A stretch of DNA of 64,000 nucleotides from Blattamonas nauphoetae (GCA_033064195.1 JARBJD010000005.1:248001-312000), one strand, 5' to 3'. Positions 30,239 through 41,065 are shown, counted from the first letter of the stretch. A program made the numbers and translations. The notes: generated from the sequence alone by a model not told the origin.

Positions 30239-30957
30239 TCATGTCATAGTTTTGTTGATGACGCGGTGTTGTGCAGGAGTGGTGGCGAATGCGAGGATCG
30301 GAGAAAGGGCGACAGGGGTTGAGAGGGGAGAAATAGGGAGTTGCGGGAGTGTCTGAGGTTGGGGAGGGTGTTTGGTGGGGCTGGAGGTGTTTCGGCGAGA
30401 TGCGAGTGCTCTGTGGTTGGTCGGAGCAGGCGATGGTTCTTCTTCAGATTGTTCACCTTCAATGTCGTCTTCTGCAAGGATTTCAGATTGTTCTTCTTCT
30501 TTATCCTCCTCATTATCCATCGCTGCTGCTTTTCTTGTGTGATTTGCTTGATTTCTGCTGTTTCCCACTCTGACCATTCCCCAGCTTGAGTCCGGCGCTC
30601 GTTCTCCGCTATGATCGGTGCTGATTCCTCCATCGGCCACATAACCCGCTGGTCGACCAAATCATACCTCTTCACCTGCTGTAGCACCCCAAACAAGACA
30701 CGGGTGGTGGAGTGATGTCTGAACCGCTCTCGAACTCCACAATAAGTCCGGTGATGTTCTTCGCACGTTTATACAAAGTATGTTGTACGATTGTTGACCT
30801 CCTCCACTTGTGAGGATGGAATGTCTCTGAATCCGTTGATTTCGATTTCCAAAATTCTGAGATCTGGTAGTATGTCAACTTTAGGTGAATATTCTCGGAG
30901 GAGTGCGATTTCTTTTTCGCAATCTGCAAAAGTTGCAATATTTTCAACTCCTGTCAC
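30239..30957 (-). other. Decayed coding region inside the 5.1-kb element
   Basis: Overlapping minus-strand frames read like one former protein. It is acidic and amphipathic at first (GVENIATFADCEKEIALL), then has a charged stretch rich in Glu/Lys/Gln (GEWSEWETAEIKQITQEKQQ), and then a Ser/Pro-rich end. The open frames switch, so the region is broken. No family is recognised, and it is not evidently a transposase. Confidence 0.35.
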
Positions 30958-31161
30958 CAGATCGGCGAGAGGGAGAGCAGCTTTGTTGGTGACTTCCTTT
31001 CTGGCAGTTCAATCATCATGAATTCGTGTTTCCAGGACTAGGCGTAGGTCCAGTAGAAAAAACATGAGATGGGGTGGCGAGTGGGGACGATTTGGTTGAG
31101 GAGATCCGAACCTTCCGAGGAGGAAACTGCTTGGATGGAACAGTGTTTGAGTTGATGGGAA

Positions 31162-32580
31162 GGCATTGCGTTTGAAGGGGAGGGGAGAGCATTGCGTTTG
31201 AAGGGAGGGAGAGCATTGCGTTTGAAGGGAGGGAGAGCATTGCGTTTAAAGGGGAGGGGAGAGCATTGCGTTTAAAGGGGAGGGAGAGCATTGCGTTTAA
31301 AGGGGAGTGGAGAGCATTGCGTTTGAAGGGGAGGGAGAGCATTGCGTTTGAAGGGGAGGGAGAGCATTGCGTTTGAAGGGAGGGAGAGCATTGCGTTTAA
31401 AGGGGAGGGAGAGCATTGCGTTTGAAGGGGAGGGAGAGCATTGCGTTTAAAGGGGAGGGAGAGCATTGCGTTTAAAGGGAGGAGAGCATTGCGTTTGAAG
31501 GGGAGGGGAGAGCATTGCGTTTAAAGGGGAGGGAGAGCATTGCGTTTGAAGGGGAGGGAGAGCATTGCGTTTGAAGGGAGGGAGAGCATTGCGTTTGAAG
31601 GGGAGGGAGAGCATTGCGTTTGAAGGGAGGGAGAGCATTGCGTTTGAAGGGGAGGAGAGCATTGCGTTTGAAGGGGAGGGAGAGCATTGCGTTTAAAGGG
31701 GAGGGGAGAGCATTGCGTTTGAAGGGGAGGGAGAGCATTGCGTTTAAAGGGGAGGGAGAGCATTGCGTTTGAAGGGGAGGGGAGAGCATTGCGTTTGAAG
31801 GGGAGGAGAGCATTGCGTTTGAAGGGGAGGGGAGAGCATTGCGTTTGAAGGGGAGGGAGAGCATTGCGTTTAAAGGGGAGGGAGAGCATTGCGTTTGAAG
31901 GGGAGGGGAGAGCATTGCGTTTGAAGGGGAGGGAGAGCATTGAGTTTGAAGGGAGGGAGAGCATTGCGTTTAAAGGGGAGGGGAGAGCATTGCGTTTAAA
32001 GGGGAGGGGAGAGCATTGCGTTTGAAGGAGGGAGAGCATTGCGTTTGAAGGGGAGGGGAGAGCATTGCGTTTGAAGGGGAGGGGAGAGCATTGCGTTTGA
32101 AGGGGAGGGAGAGCATTGCGTTTGAAGGGGAGGGAGAGCATTGCGTTTAAAGGGGAGGGGAGAGCATTGCGTTTGAAGGGGAGGGGAGAGCATTGCGTTT
32201 GAAGGGGAGGGGAGAGCATTGCGTTTGAAGGGGAGGGAGAGCATTGCGTTTGAAGGGGAGGGAGAGCATTGCGTTTGAAGGGGAGGGAGAGCATTGCGTT
32301 TAAAGGGGAGGAGAGCATTGCGTTTGAAGGGGAGGGGAGAGCATTGCGTTTAAAGGGGAGGGGAGAGCATTGCGTTTGAAGGAGAGGGAGAGCATTGCGT
32401 TTGAAGGGGAGGGGAGAGCATTGCGTTTGAAGGGGAGGGGAGAGCATTGCGTTTGAAGGGGAGGGGAGAGCATTGCGTTTGAAGGGGAGGGGAGAGCATT
32501 GCGTTTAAAGGAGGGGAGAGCATTGCGTTTGAAGGGGAGGGGAGAGCATTGCGTTTGAAGGGGAGGGAGTGCATTGCGTG
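31162..32580. repeat. Minisatellite, ~25-bp unit, about 55 copies
   Basis: Tandem units of about 25 bp centre on AGCATTGCGTTTGAAGGGGA followed by GGGAG. They vary mainly in the number of G (23-26 bp) and by TTTGAA/TTTAAA. A degenerate G-rich repeat with a GGGCGAGG core continues to about 32700. The G-rich strand is the plus strand. Long minus-strand frames across the array (such as PLQTQCSP repeats) only reflect the repeat and are not genes. Confidence 0.97.
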
Positions 32581-33566
32581 TGAGGGCGAGGGAGTGGAAG
32601 CCAATTTCGAGCGAGGGAGCTGAGGCCAATTGAGGGCGAGGGGCTGAGGCCATTTGCGGGCGAGGAGAGTGGAAGCCATCAGCGGGCGAGGGGAGTGGAA
32701 GGCCGTGGATGACGAGATGGTTGGATTGCTAATGCAATCTATATCCCGGGTCATTTTGTCCCCCTCGTCAAAACAATACATCCCTAATGTCAGTCTTTGC
32801 TTCTCTATTGTAAACAAAGTCCATTTCGTCGATACCTTCTTTTGAATCAGGTCTGGAACGGCTTGAAATTTAGGGAGAACAAACTTGCAACAGAAGATAT
32901 TATTGACTTGTGCGACATGCCATTGAGTGAAACGGTGATGAATTCACTTGATGCCCGTTTGATATTTCGACATAAAGCAAGATTCGAGTGATACGATCGC
33001 ATGGGTCCATTATTTCCTTTCACTCGCGATCCAAGCAAATACACGCTTTCGAAATGCCAAATCACTCTCAAATGCATCAAACTCCTCCATGTCCCGAATT
33101 TCAATTCTTCCTCTTCTTCTGAACAGCTTTGTGAGAACAAAAGCTTAAAAGTGCTTCATGACGCTCCAGATCTGTTCCTACTCACCATATACAACCGTAA
33201 CGAACGTTGTCGGCAATTATGATGCCTACTTAGTCGTGCTGCGTCATTTTTTATGACCTTAATCAATGGGTAATCAGATCTCGAACTGCAATCTCACGAT
33301 GACAGGATCTGTTGGAATATGGAGGCAGTTTGAGGAATCACATTTAGAAATGACGTTAACGATGGGTGGATGGACAAGAGACTTGGCTGGGCGGACTCAA
33401 CAACGAAAACTGCTGGCTGTCCGAGTATCAAGCAAGATCGGAGCAAATTTCGGACGGATAGCGAACTACCCCTAATCAACTTTTTTGAACCCCAATGAGA
33501 ACAAAGAGACTACTCTGAGTTGGATACTAAAAGGCACAAGAAACGGAAGAGGAAATCACACAGCGC

Positions 33567-34680
33567 GTGAACGAACAGAGGAAACAGCTCCAAGCCTGCC
33601 ACAACAAGACACTTGAAAAGAAATATCACAATGAATTGCTCGAAGCCTCACAGAAACTCGATAACACAAACGAAAAAGGGATATATGCAGCTGGTCCCGC
33701 TTACTCAGCTGGAGAACGAAAAAAACACAGAAGGCGTTCGGAACGATAAAATGAGAGATATTCTTCGCAAAAAGGAGGAGGAGCTAATTGCTCTTCTTCA
33801 GAAAGTTCGGGATCTTGATTCCAAAGTCACTGAATTTGAAGAGACACAATAGGAGCGCGAAGATCGAAAGAAAGCTGAAAATTGGGAAGAAGATGAACCA
33901 AGAAGCTGCCATCCTACTCCAAGTTCTCGAAGGATACATGACAAACACTTTCAGCCATCCATACCTCAACAAGAAGAGAAAAGAGTCGGTCCTGCTCTGG
34001 CGCGAAAAGATCAAGCGAGAGAAAGAGCGGAGAAGAAAGGAATGAACAGAAGACAAAATATTGGCCAAGGAAGAACATGGCGTCGAGGAAGACATCGAAC
34101 CGGACACACTTGCTGATTCCAAATCTGGCGAAGAATCTTCACTGATGAACCTCGACAACGAACCAAGCACAAACACGACTACCAATTTGTTCTTCCTCAG
34201 AAAGACAAATACAAAGAGTCAATACCACCTGGTAATCAGTTTGGAGGTACTTCCTTCGGCCCAGACTGCAAGGGAAAGGAAGATCTGAAACCGTCTGGGG
34301 AGGGATCAACACTGCACCGGAAGACTTTGTCCATCATCGATGCGAATCCTCTCTCGCTCTTCACATCATCGGCGCGAGCGAAGAAGGTGTTGTGAACAAC
34401 AAGCAGCCATCGGCGATCGAGCATCAAACACTGTGTTGACTGAGGGCACAGAGACATTAGAAGAGTTGGAGCACCGAATGGAGGCGATGCAAAAGAAAAA
34501 TATCAAAGCAGAAGTGAAAGAAGAGACACGCGAGATCAACAAAGATGCCGACAAGCTAGATGCCATGTATCTGCAATCACAGTCTTTCTGCCACTGTAAG
34601 ATCCAACAAATCACCCGTATGAGCAAACAAAGCAAGGCACAGCCCTTGAAGAGGAGCCAGAATTGAACCAGATCGTGATC
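33567..34680 (+). other. Decayed coiled-coil coding sequence inside the 5.1-kb element
   Basis: Several frames in this ~1.1-kb stretch read as Glu/Lys/Gln-rich heptad-like sequence, for example RKKEEELIALLQKVRDLDSK and EELEHRMEAMQKKNIKAEVK. None runs through. It looks like a captured, decayed fragment of a host coiled-coil gene. The parent is unknown. Confidence 0.4.
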
Positions 34681-35260
34681 CAAAATATCGTCGAAAAGAT
34701 CTTCGAAACTGAGTCAACCAAACTCACAAAGAGGCTTGCTCGAAACATGAACCATTTTCCCTATATTCTTTCGGAAGATATTGCGGGGAAACCAATCTTT
34801 CTACCGTGAACGCGATCGACCCTTTGAAACAGTTGTCGTGACTGCCTCATCAATCGCTCTCATTTTACCTTGAAACTCTTCTTTTTATCCTTTTACATCT
34901 ATTCTTCGTCTTTTTCATTCATATAAGACACATTATAAGCCAAAATAGAGACAAAAAGGTCAGATCTGTGTGTATACCGCAGATCTGTGCCTATACCAAC
35001 GGACAGATCTGTGTGTATACAAAATCAGATCTGTCTCTATACTTACCCATGGAAGAGCAGTAGCACTTTTAATCTACGTGAGCAGGATCGAAACCTGTCG
35101 TCGCCTTTTTTTGTCAATGTCATCTTCATTTGCTCGAACAGGTTGTGATTCACATTGATAACCTGAATAGTTTTTTCACATGAAATTGCTGTGAATTCGA
35201 TAAAAGAACTCATTTTAATTGATCGGAACTGATCGAGGCATTATTCGGGATAATCACGCT

Positions 35261-38125
35261 ATGATTTTCACCACTGTTTTCCACCTCCTTTTCGTATTCA
35301 CGGAAATCTCCTCATTTTCCGATACTCCGCCTCAAAGTAATGTTTATATCGCTCCACACACAGTCCCGGTCTCTTCATCAATCAACAACTCTTACCGCTA
35401 TTCATCGTCCAAACAACTTGAAAAGAACTTGACTATGCAGAAAAATGGCGGGTACCATGATGTTCCGTTGGTTTATGATGTTTTGAAACTCCAACACCAA
35501 AGCGATTACGACTATTCAGTTGCTCTTGGCCGCCTCGCCGTTGCGATCACGAATAAACATCGGGCGAACAAAGGTTTATCACCATTACTGAACTGGCATC
35601 CTCTCATTCACTATGAATGCGACAAACACAACAAATACATGGCGACAACACAAGGAATCGATCACGAAGGCTTCAATGAGCGATATGCTGTCTTCCGCGC
35701 GAACGGAGGGGGTGGAAGTTGTTCAGAAAATGTTCTTGCACGCTGGGTTGGAAATACAACCGCGTATGAAGGAATGGATCAGTGGTTCAATTCGGATGGC
35801 CATCGAAGGAACATCGAAGACGCGACGGGCAATTCCGCTGGCGTTGCGTTTCATCACGCGACAGGGGCAAGATATGGTGTCTATGGATGTCAAATGTTCA
35901 CTAATTTTACTCCGGCATACACTGAAGATATTTATACTAACCACGAGAATTACAATTGGGTCAGCGGGCAGATCGTTCCTCAAATCACTGCAATTGAGAT
36001 AGATGCTAACCTTGGCGGATCAACAGCGACGGTGACGGCGTTTGGGAGAGGATTTCCAACTGGCATTACATTCACTGCGACGGTCAAGACTCAGTCTGGA
36101 TCCGAAAAGTCTTTCACAATTAACTTCGATAACGATACTCAAGGCAGCAATACAAAGGTGCCAATTATCAATGGGGGATTAGAGGCCGGTGAGACGTACG
36201 AAATGGTGTCAGTCTTCAACGAAGACTCAAAACGAGTTGTGTTCTGCCAGAATATCACCCTCATGCTTCCCGGAGGCCCCCCAAAAGTGCCAAAAGTTCT
36301 ATCACTCATCACAGAAATGAATGCGGACAAATCACAAGCCTTAATTCGCATCAAAGGCGAGAATCTGCCGAACACAAATCCGTTCACAATTCGATACAAT
36401 TCCGGCGTCGTTCGCTCTATTACTCTCTCCCCCTCCACATCAACCGAATCTAAACCAGCAACTATCCCTCTGTACCCCTCCCCGCTCGCTGAATACGGAG
36501 AAACATATGCAGCGTGGGTCTCGCACACCGACTTCGCTCTGGATGGCTGCAATCAGTCGTTCACGATCCCACAAGGACCTCCTCGCGTCATATCCGCTTC
36601 TGGGCATTTATCAGCGGATAATCGGTCGATTGTTGTGAATGTGACTGGAAAGTCATTTCCGACGACAGGACAGTTCAGTCTGCGTCTGGAAACGAAGAAA
36701 GGAGTGTTGACTGTCAATGCATCACCTCGTTCTTCGACATCTGCGACATCAGATCCGATTTCTGTTGGGGAGGATGGAGAACTTGAATATGGGGAGCAGT
36801 GTGTGGTTCAGTCGTTCACGCATTCCACTCAGATTCTTTGTGTGGGAGTTGTTCTGACAGTTCCAACATTGAAACCGACGATCCAGTCAGTTGAAGCAAC
36901 GATTGCTTCGGATCTGGATTTCATGTTGGTCACACTGCATGGAACGACGCTTCCGAAAGAAGGGAACTACACTGTGAAGCTGAACGGATCGGTGAAGTTC
37001 ACAGTGACAAGTATTGACGAATTTTCAGCGAGTGGTCTTGTTCAGATGCATCCGAAAGTGAAGATGGAATACGAAACGATGTACGTCGTGAAGTCGATCA
37101 AACACAAAACAGAAAAAATTATTTTCAACAAAATGAACTTCACGACACCTGCAGGAGGAGAAAGGGTGACACAACTTGAGCTGGTGCTGTCGTCTACCCG
37201 CGAGTTTATCATTGTTCGTGTGAATGGGACTTCTCTCCCTCAGATCTCGCTCCTCCTGACATTCCAAACCACTTCACTATCCAACTCTCACTCGGTCCTC
37301 TCTTCCTCACTCACCACTCCCTCTCTCCCCAACGCTGACATCGAAGTTGAAGTGGAAATTGATGAAAATGGTGGAGGAGAAACGAAGTTTGCTGTGAACG
37401 AGACCGTCCCGTTCGTGGATGGGTCCAACTACAAAATCGTCTCCATCCGAGAAGCTGCGACGAAACGCGAACTGGCGTTCGTTCCCGCAACGCTCCCCTT
37501 CCCCACAAAACCTGAAAAACCTGGGAAGAAGGGTGGGATGTCGACGGGTGCTGTGGTTGGGATTGTTGTTGGAGTGATTGTTGGAACGCTCCTGATTGTC
37601 GCTTTGATCGTCATTGTGATTCTTCTCGTCGTTCGAAAAGGGAAGAAGAGAAGTTCAGCGCCAGCCAAGAGAACAACAAACCTTCAGGAGATTGGAACGC
37701 CAGTTGAACAGAAACAGGCTGTGGCTGAACCTTATTCTTACAAACCTGCTTCAATTGTCACCGCACAGAACCCGACCTTCAGCTCATCCCCGTCGAAGCC
37801 AGTGCAACAATACCAACCAGCGAATGCCTATCAACCCCCGACTCAAATGAAGCCTCCATCGCAACCGCCTCCTCTCCCGTCGAACCGTCCCCCGCCTCCC
37901 AAACACGCTCCTCCACCCGGTCCTCCCCCAAATGTGATCCGAACTCAGCCAGCATCGTTGCCTTCGTCGAATCAGAATTCGACACCGAACGGGCAGTCTG
38001 GATTGAAGCCATCGCAGATCGCAAAACAACAATCAGCCCAACCGAAAGCAGTGTCAGGTGTTGGTGGAGGACAAGCAGGAGCGAGTAAGTTTGGAGTTCA
38101 GCTGAAATCGACGAAGAAATATTAA
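35261..38125 (+). CDS. CAP/SCP-domain surface protein with Ig/IPT-like repeats and a Pro-rich cytoplasmic tail
   Basis: The protein has 954 residues from the ATG at 35261, which begins a signal peptide (MIFTTVFHLLFVFTEISSFS). Residues ~95-225 form a CAP (SCP/PR-1) domain, with LGRLAVAITNKHRANKGLSP, HNKYMATTQGIDHEGF, CSENVL, WFNSDGHRRNI and YGVYGCQMF. About five repeats of ~95 residues follow, of the same kind as in the receptor at 10396-15897 (cores LEYGEQCVVQS and MEYETMYVVKS). Near residue 770 a Gly/Val-rich membrane helix (GAVVGIVVGVIVGTLLIVAL) leads to a basic RKGKKRS and a ~150-residue tail rich in Pro and Gln (PPPPKHAPPPGPPP) that could bind SH3 or profilin-type partners. It is likely a cell-surface adhesin or sensor. 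It lies between the two tRNA pairs. Confidence 0.88.
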   Translation: MIFTTVFHLLFVFTEISSFSDTPPQSNVYIAPHTVPVSSSINNSYRYSSSKQLEKNLTMQKNGGYHDVPLVYDVLKLQHQSDYDYSVALGRLAVAITNKHRANKGLSPLLNWHPLIHYECDKHNKYMATTQGIDHEGFNERYAVFRANGGGGSCSENVLARWVGNTTAYEGMDQWFNSDGHRRNIEDATGNSAGVAFHHATGARYGVYGCQMFTNFTPAYTEDIYTNHENYNWVSGQIVPQITAIEIDANLGGSTATVTAFGRGFPTGITFTATVKTQSGSEKSFTINFDNDTQGSNTKVPIINGGLEAGETYEMVSVFNEDSKRVVFCQNITLMLPGGPPKVPKVLSLITEMNADKSQALIRIKGENLPNTNPFTIRYNSGVVRSITLSPSTSTESKPATIPLYPSPLAEYGETYAAWVSHTDFALDGCNQSFTIPQGPPRVISASGHLSADNRSIVVNVTGKSFPTTGQFSLRLETKKGVLTVNASPRSSTSATSDPISVGEDGELEYGEQCVVQSFTHSTQILCVGVVLTVPTLKPTIQSVEATIASDLDFMLVTLHGTTLPKEGNYTVKLNGSVKFTVTSIDEFSASGLVQMHPKVKMEYETMYVVKSIKHKTEKIIFNKMNFTTPAGGERVTQLELVLSSTREFIIVRVNGTSLPQISLLLTFQTTSLSNSHSVLSSSLTTPSLPNADIEVEVEIDENGGGETKFAVNETVPFVDGSNYKIVSIREAATKRELAFVPATLPFPTKPEKPGKKGGMSTGAVVGIVVGVIVGTLLIVALIVIVILLVVRKGKKRSSAPAKRTTNLQEIGTPVEQKQAVAEPYSYKPASIVTAQNPTFSSSPSKPVQQYQPANAYQPPTQMKPPSQPPPLPSNRPPPPKHAPPPGPPPNVIRTQPASLPSSNQNSTPNGQSGLKPSQIAKQQSAQPKAVSGVGGGQAGASKFGVQLKSTKKY

Positions 38126-38387
38126 AATCTCACTATTACATTTTGTTTGTCTTTAGATTTCTCTTTCTGTTTGGTTGCTCAGCTTCAGTTCACCTCGAGC
38201 TCCCACTGCATTTATGTTCACTGACTTGATCAAACTTTGTCTTGGATTCTAATCAATTCGTCTTACTCTTGTTTTTTATTTTCTCAGCAGTACCACTAGG
38301 TCGTCTGTGTGAACAAAAATCTCTCATGATTAATAGGCAATAAGAACAACGTGAGACAATCACTACTCAAAGTCTTGGGGTGGTCTC

Positions 38388-38459
38388 AGCGGCGTAGCTC
38401 AGTGGCAGAGTGCTGTCCCCATAAGTCAGAAGTCGCAGGTTCGAGTCCTGCCGTCGCTC
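38388..38459 (+). tRNA. tRNA-Met (CAT), copy 2
   Basis: This is identical to the gene at 29665-29736 over all 72 nt, with the same ~45 bp upstream and a T-run terminator. Flanking DNA to the next tRNA-like gene is also similar (about 185 bp with scattered changes). The pair was therefore duplicated as a unit. Confidence 0.93.
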
Positions 38460-38643
38460 TTTTTTTCTCAATGTCAAAAATAACAGTTTTCTCTCATTTT
38501 GGCTCTAGATCCGTTGAATCCCATTGTTATTTTGATTCTTTCATGATCTGGCTTGCCTCTGAAACCATTACTTCTATGTCAGTCCCAACGTATCGGAAGG
38601 CTTTCATAGAGTTCAAATCATCACCAAAAGTTGTTGTTGGTCC

Positions 38644-38715
38644 GGCGGCGTAGCTCAATGGAAGAGTAGTGGTTTTATTAAGCTATATGAGCAGGATCGA
38701 AACCTGTCGTCGCCT
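38644..38715 (+). tRNA. tRNA-like gene, isotype uncertain (paralogue of the split copy)
   Basis: The acceptor GGCGGCG/CGTCGCC, D arm and T arm (GCAGG-ATCGAAA-CCTGT) fold well and a T-run follows. The T loop ATCGAAA is the form known from eukaryotic initiator tRNAs. The anticodon arm (GTGGTTTTATTAAGCTA) pairs poorly and differs from the split copy, so this copy may be degenerate. It carries a single ATGGAAGAG, showing the empty site of the 5.1-kb insertion. Confidence 0.55.
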
Positions 38716-38870
38716 TTTTTTGTTTCATCATTCTTCAAAGGCACAAAAGATCAAGATTTTTTGTCATTTTAATGGTGTGAATTGGGACTGGAGATTCATG
38801 AAATCACGAGAGACTCTGAATTCAACTGTGGTGATGGGTTAGATCATGTTGATTTAACCACCATTGTGTG

Positions 38871-40847
38871 ATGATAAGCGTCTTATTCTTCACCCAGTTA
38901 CAAGCACTTGTTGACTTATCCCTCCTTCTTGAGTCTCATTCGTTTTCAAACGTTCATAAGCTGACTTCGGACCTTCACGTCTCAAGCAATCATATCTTGA
39001 GAAATGAACATCTTTCAATCCAAGGAATGTCAGTTACACCAATTACATGTCCGTTTGAAAATACGGAAACATTGTTTGACATGGTGAATTCGTCTCTATC
39101 ACTCAGCAACATTGAGATCCTCATTGATGCGGATTTCTCGATTGCTAAGCTTCTGGAATCCTCATGCGTTAAGATTCAGAGTTCTACCTTGGATTTTGGA
39201 AGAGAATTCACCCCATTTGTAGCAGATGGAGGTAGTGTGACGCTGATCGACATCATCATCTGCGGACGAGCACTGATCCCAGAACTGATGGACTCCTTCA
39301 CCCCAGATACCCACCTGATCATGTCCAAGTGTGTCGCACAGGACGTAATTGTTGGTCTGTCTCCCATTTTTGGGCCTTCTTCGTACTCCGTGGAAGTCTC
39401 ACACTCCGTCTTCGCAAACATTGACCACGCAGTCCCTCTGCTTTATTCGCCAAGCCCACATACACTCCAAACGTCTTCTATTCCATCTCTCGAGACATAC
39501 TCCACAATTCTTGCCTCTTCGACGATGGTGAATGTGACCGACGACATCTACGGTTCCATCACAAATGCTCCGATTATGGGGAAATCGTTCCTTTTTCGCG
39601 ATGTTCTAAGCGAACAGCAGACTGTCAAATGCGATGTGCTCTCAATTAACGCTGAAGAACCTGAAACAATTGTCATCGAAACAGAAACTAAATGCAAAGT
39701 CAAAAAGACACAATTTATCGATTCCAGAGATATCAACGACGTGGGAGTTGCAGGTCTATTCATCACAGCAACGAAAGACGCTAAAGTTACCATTTCGTCG
39801 TGCTCGTTCCACTATCTGCGATCGTCGGGAATCGGCGGGCTCCGAGTGAACACTCCCAACAACCATCACTTTGTCCAACTCATCATGAAGAAATGCGAGT
39901 TCCGACTCTGCACAGCCATCCACGTCACGTCAGCAACACTCCAAGAATCGTCAGTTGAAATGGACACCGTTTTTTGGGACGATTGCGAGGGACGAAACGG
40001 GATTGTCTTTATCACTGGACGATCCCCCAAAACATTTTCATCCGACGGAGGCATCGAACTTCGCAGTTGCGGGTTCTACCGCTGCCAATCGGTCACCGAC
40101 GAGAACTCAAACATGGCGTGTCTGTGGATCTCGTTCGCTGGACCAGTTCTTCTCCACAAACAGACAACGTTCAAGTTGTGCACCAGTACCTTCAGCAACG
40201 CGTTCATCTCCGCCGCCCTCATATCAATCCGTGAAACCCGCTTTGTGGAGTGTGTGGCGACAGCTGGGAGAGCTGGTGGATGCACAGTGAGAGGGTATCA
40301 CGTGACTTTGGAGAACATCCTCATGAAGCACTGCCATAGTCACTTCACGCCAAACAGCTTCCTCGTCAGTTTGTTCTATGACTGGGCCCTTCTCGAAGTG
40401 ATCGAAATCGACGAAAAAGAGAAATACGAAATGCGGAAGTGCTTCATTGATCGAGCTCTGGACTTGACGAATCACTTTCCAGATGTCGCATTTGCTGTAC
40501 CAGAAGTCACACTCGTTTTTGGAAACCTCAACGCATCCCGTTTTGAGGAAGTGTTCACAACAGCTCAGAACAACACAGTCACGTTGACAACCACTGATAT
40601 CATCACCTCATCGTCATCGTCGCCGTCTGCCTCATTTTCTGATCAGACGGAGATTGTGTCGAAACAGGGCGAAGATCCTCGGAAGGACAAAAAGAAGGCT
40701 AACTCACTCAGATCGGAGAAGAAAGGGCTGTCGGGAGGGGCAATTGCAGGCATCGTCTGTGCCGCTGTTTTTGGGATCCCTGCGATCGTCCTCGTTTGCG
40801 GAATGTTCTATGGAATAGCAGCATGCTGCGAAGATGCGTGTTACTAG
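38871..40847 (+). CDS. Beta-helix-like membrane surface protein
   Basis: The protein has 658 residues from the ATG at 38871, which opens a hydrophobic signal segment (MISVLFFTQLQALVDLSLLL). The body is Ser/Thr/Val-rich with irregular ~25-residue turns containing Cys and Asn (VTISSCSFHYLRSSG, GGIELRSCGFYRCQSV). This is typical of parallel beta-helix surface proteins in this window. A Ser-rich linker, the basic stretch DPRKDKKKANSLRSEKK, and one membrane helix (GGAIAGIVCAAVFGIPAIVL) end in a short Cys-rich tail (CCEDACY), which could be lipidated. It is shorter than the receptor at 8691-15897 and has no kinase part. The mariner element begins 56 bp after its stop. Function is unknown; adhesion or sensing is likely. 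Confidence 0.75.
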   Translation: MISVLFFTQLQALVDLSLLLESHSFSNVHKLTSDLHVSSNHILRNEHLSIQGMSVTPITCPFENTETLFDMVNSSLSLSNIEILIDADFSIAKLLESSCVKIQSSTLDFGREFTPFVADGGSVTLIDIIICGRALIPELMDSFTPDTHLIMSKCVAQDVIVGLSPIFGPSSYSVEVSHSVFANIDHAVPLLYSPSPHTLQTSSIPSLETYSTILASSTMVNVTDDIYGSITNAPIMGKSFLFRDVLSEQQTVKCDVLSINAEEPETIVIETETKCKVKKTQFIDSRDINDVGVAGLFITATKDAKVTISSCSFHYLRSSGIGGLRVNTPNNHHFVQLIMKKCEFRLCTAIHVTSATLQESSVEMDTVFWDDCEGRNGIVFITGRSPKTFSSDGGIELRSCGFYRCQSVTDENSNMACLWISFAGPVLLHKQTTFKLCTSTFSNAFISAALISIRETRFVECVATAGRAGGCTVRGYHVTLENILMKHCHSHFTPNSFLVSLFYDWALLEVIEIDEKEKYEMRKCFIDRALDLTNHFPDVAFAVPEVTLVFGNLNASRFEEVFTTAQNNTVTLTTTDIITSSSSSPSASFSDQTEIVSKQGEDPRKDKKKANSLRSEKKGLSGGAIAGIVCAAVFGIPAIVLVCGMFYGIAACCEDACY

Positions 40848-41065
40848 ATCTGATTTTTTGTACGACTGAAACATGTGCCGTGTTTCTTTTTTCTCTTCCT
40901 GTACAGGTATGGGAATTGGTCCTTGCCGATAAATTTTTGGGCGATCGACGGTCATTTCACGAATTTGAGTTTCATCATTACCATTTTCCACAAAAGACGC
41001 ATCGAAAAAAGGGAAATTGTGAAATGATGATTGAGCTCGGTGGGTCGGCTCGATCAACCCTTTGA

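Larger units (their letters stand above)
29944..35048. mobile_element. 5.1-kb terminal-inverted-repeat transposon in a tRNA gene (Mutator-like?)
   Basis: The ends are near-perfect inverted repeats. The left end starts GGGTATGTATAGAGACAGAT, and the right end read inward starts GGGTAAGTATAGAGACAGAT. Identity is high for 45 bp and continues imperfectly to about 95 bp, built of repeated units with GTATACACACAGATCT. A 9-bp target duplication (ATGGAAGAG) flanks it. Nine bases and long ends point to the Mutator-like group. No transposase is recognised, so it looks non-autonomous. The interior holds a 1.4-kb minisatellite, a decayed ORF region and decayed coiled-coil coding sequence. No capsid or polymerase gene is seen. 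Confidence 0.85.
29921..35106 (+). pseudogene. tRNA-like gene (Lys-TTT?) split by a 5.1-kb transposon
   Basis: The 5' part (29921-29943: acceptor GGCGGCG, then TAGCTCAATGGAAGAG) and the 3' part (35049-35106) are separated by the element at 29944-35048. The 3' part has loop CTTTTAA, T arm GCAGG-ATCGAAA-CCTGT and acceptor CGTCGCC. Nine bases, ATGGAAGAG, are duplicated at the junctions. The loop CTTTTAA suggests anticodon TTT, but the stem has a bulged base, so the isotype is tentative. The unsplit paralogue is at 38644. Confidence 0.75.

Noticed and set aside
31162-32580. Long minus-strand ORFs (up to 308 codons) of PLQTQCSP/LPFKRNALP repeats
   Set aside because: They are a by-product of a 25-bp tandem repeat lacking stops; all three frames of that strand are open and units vary freely in length.
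29944-35048. Virus-like (Polinton-type) element
   Set aside because: The element is 5 kb with a 9-bp duplication and shows no polymerase, integrase, protease or capsid sequence; Polintons are larger with 6-bp duplications.
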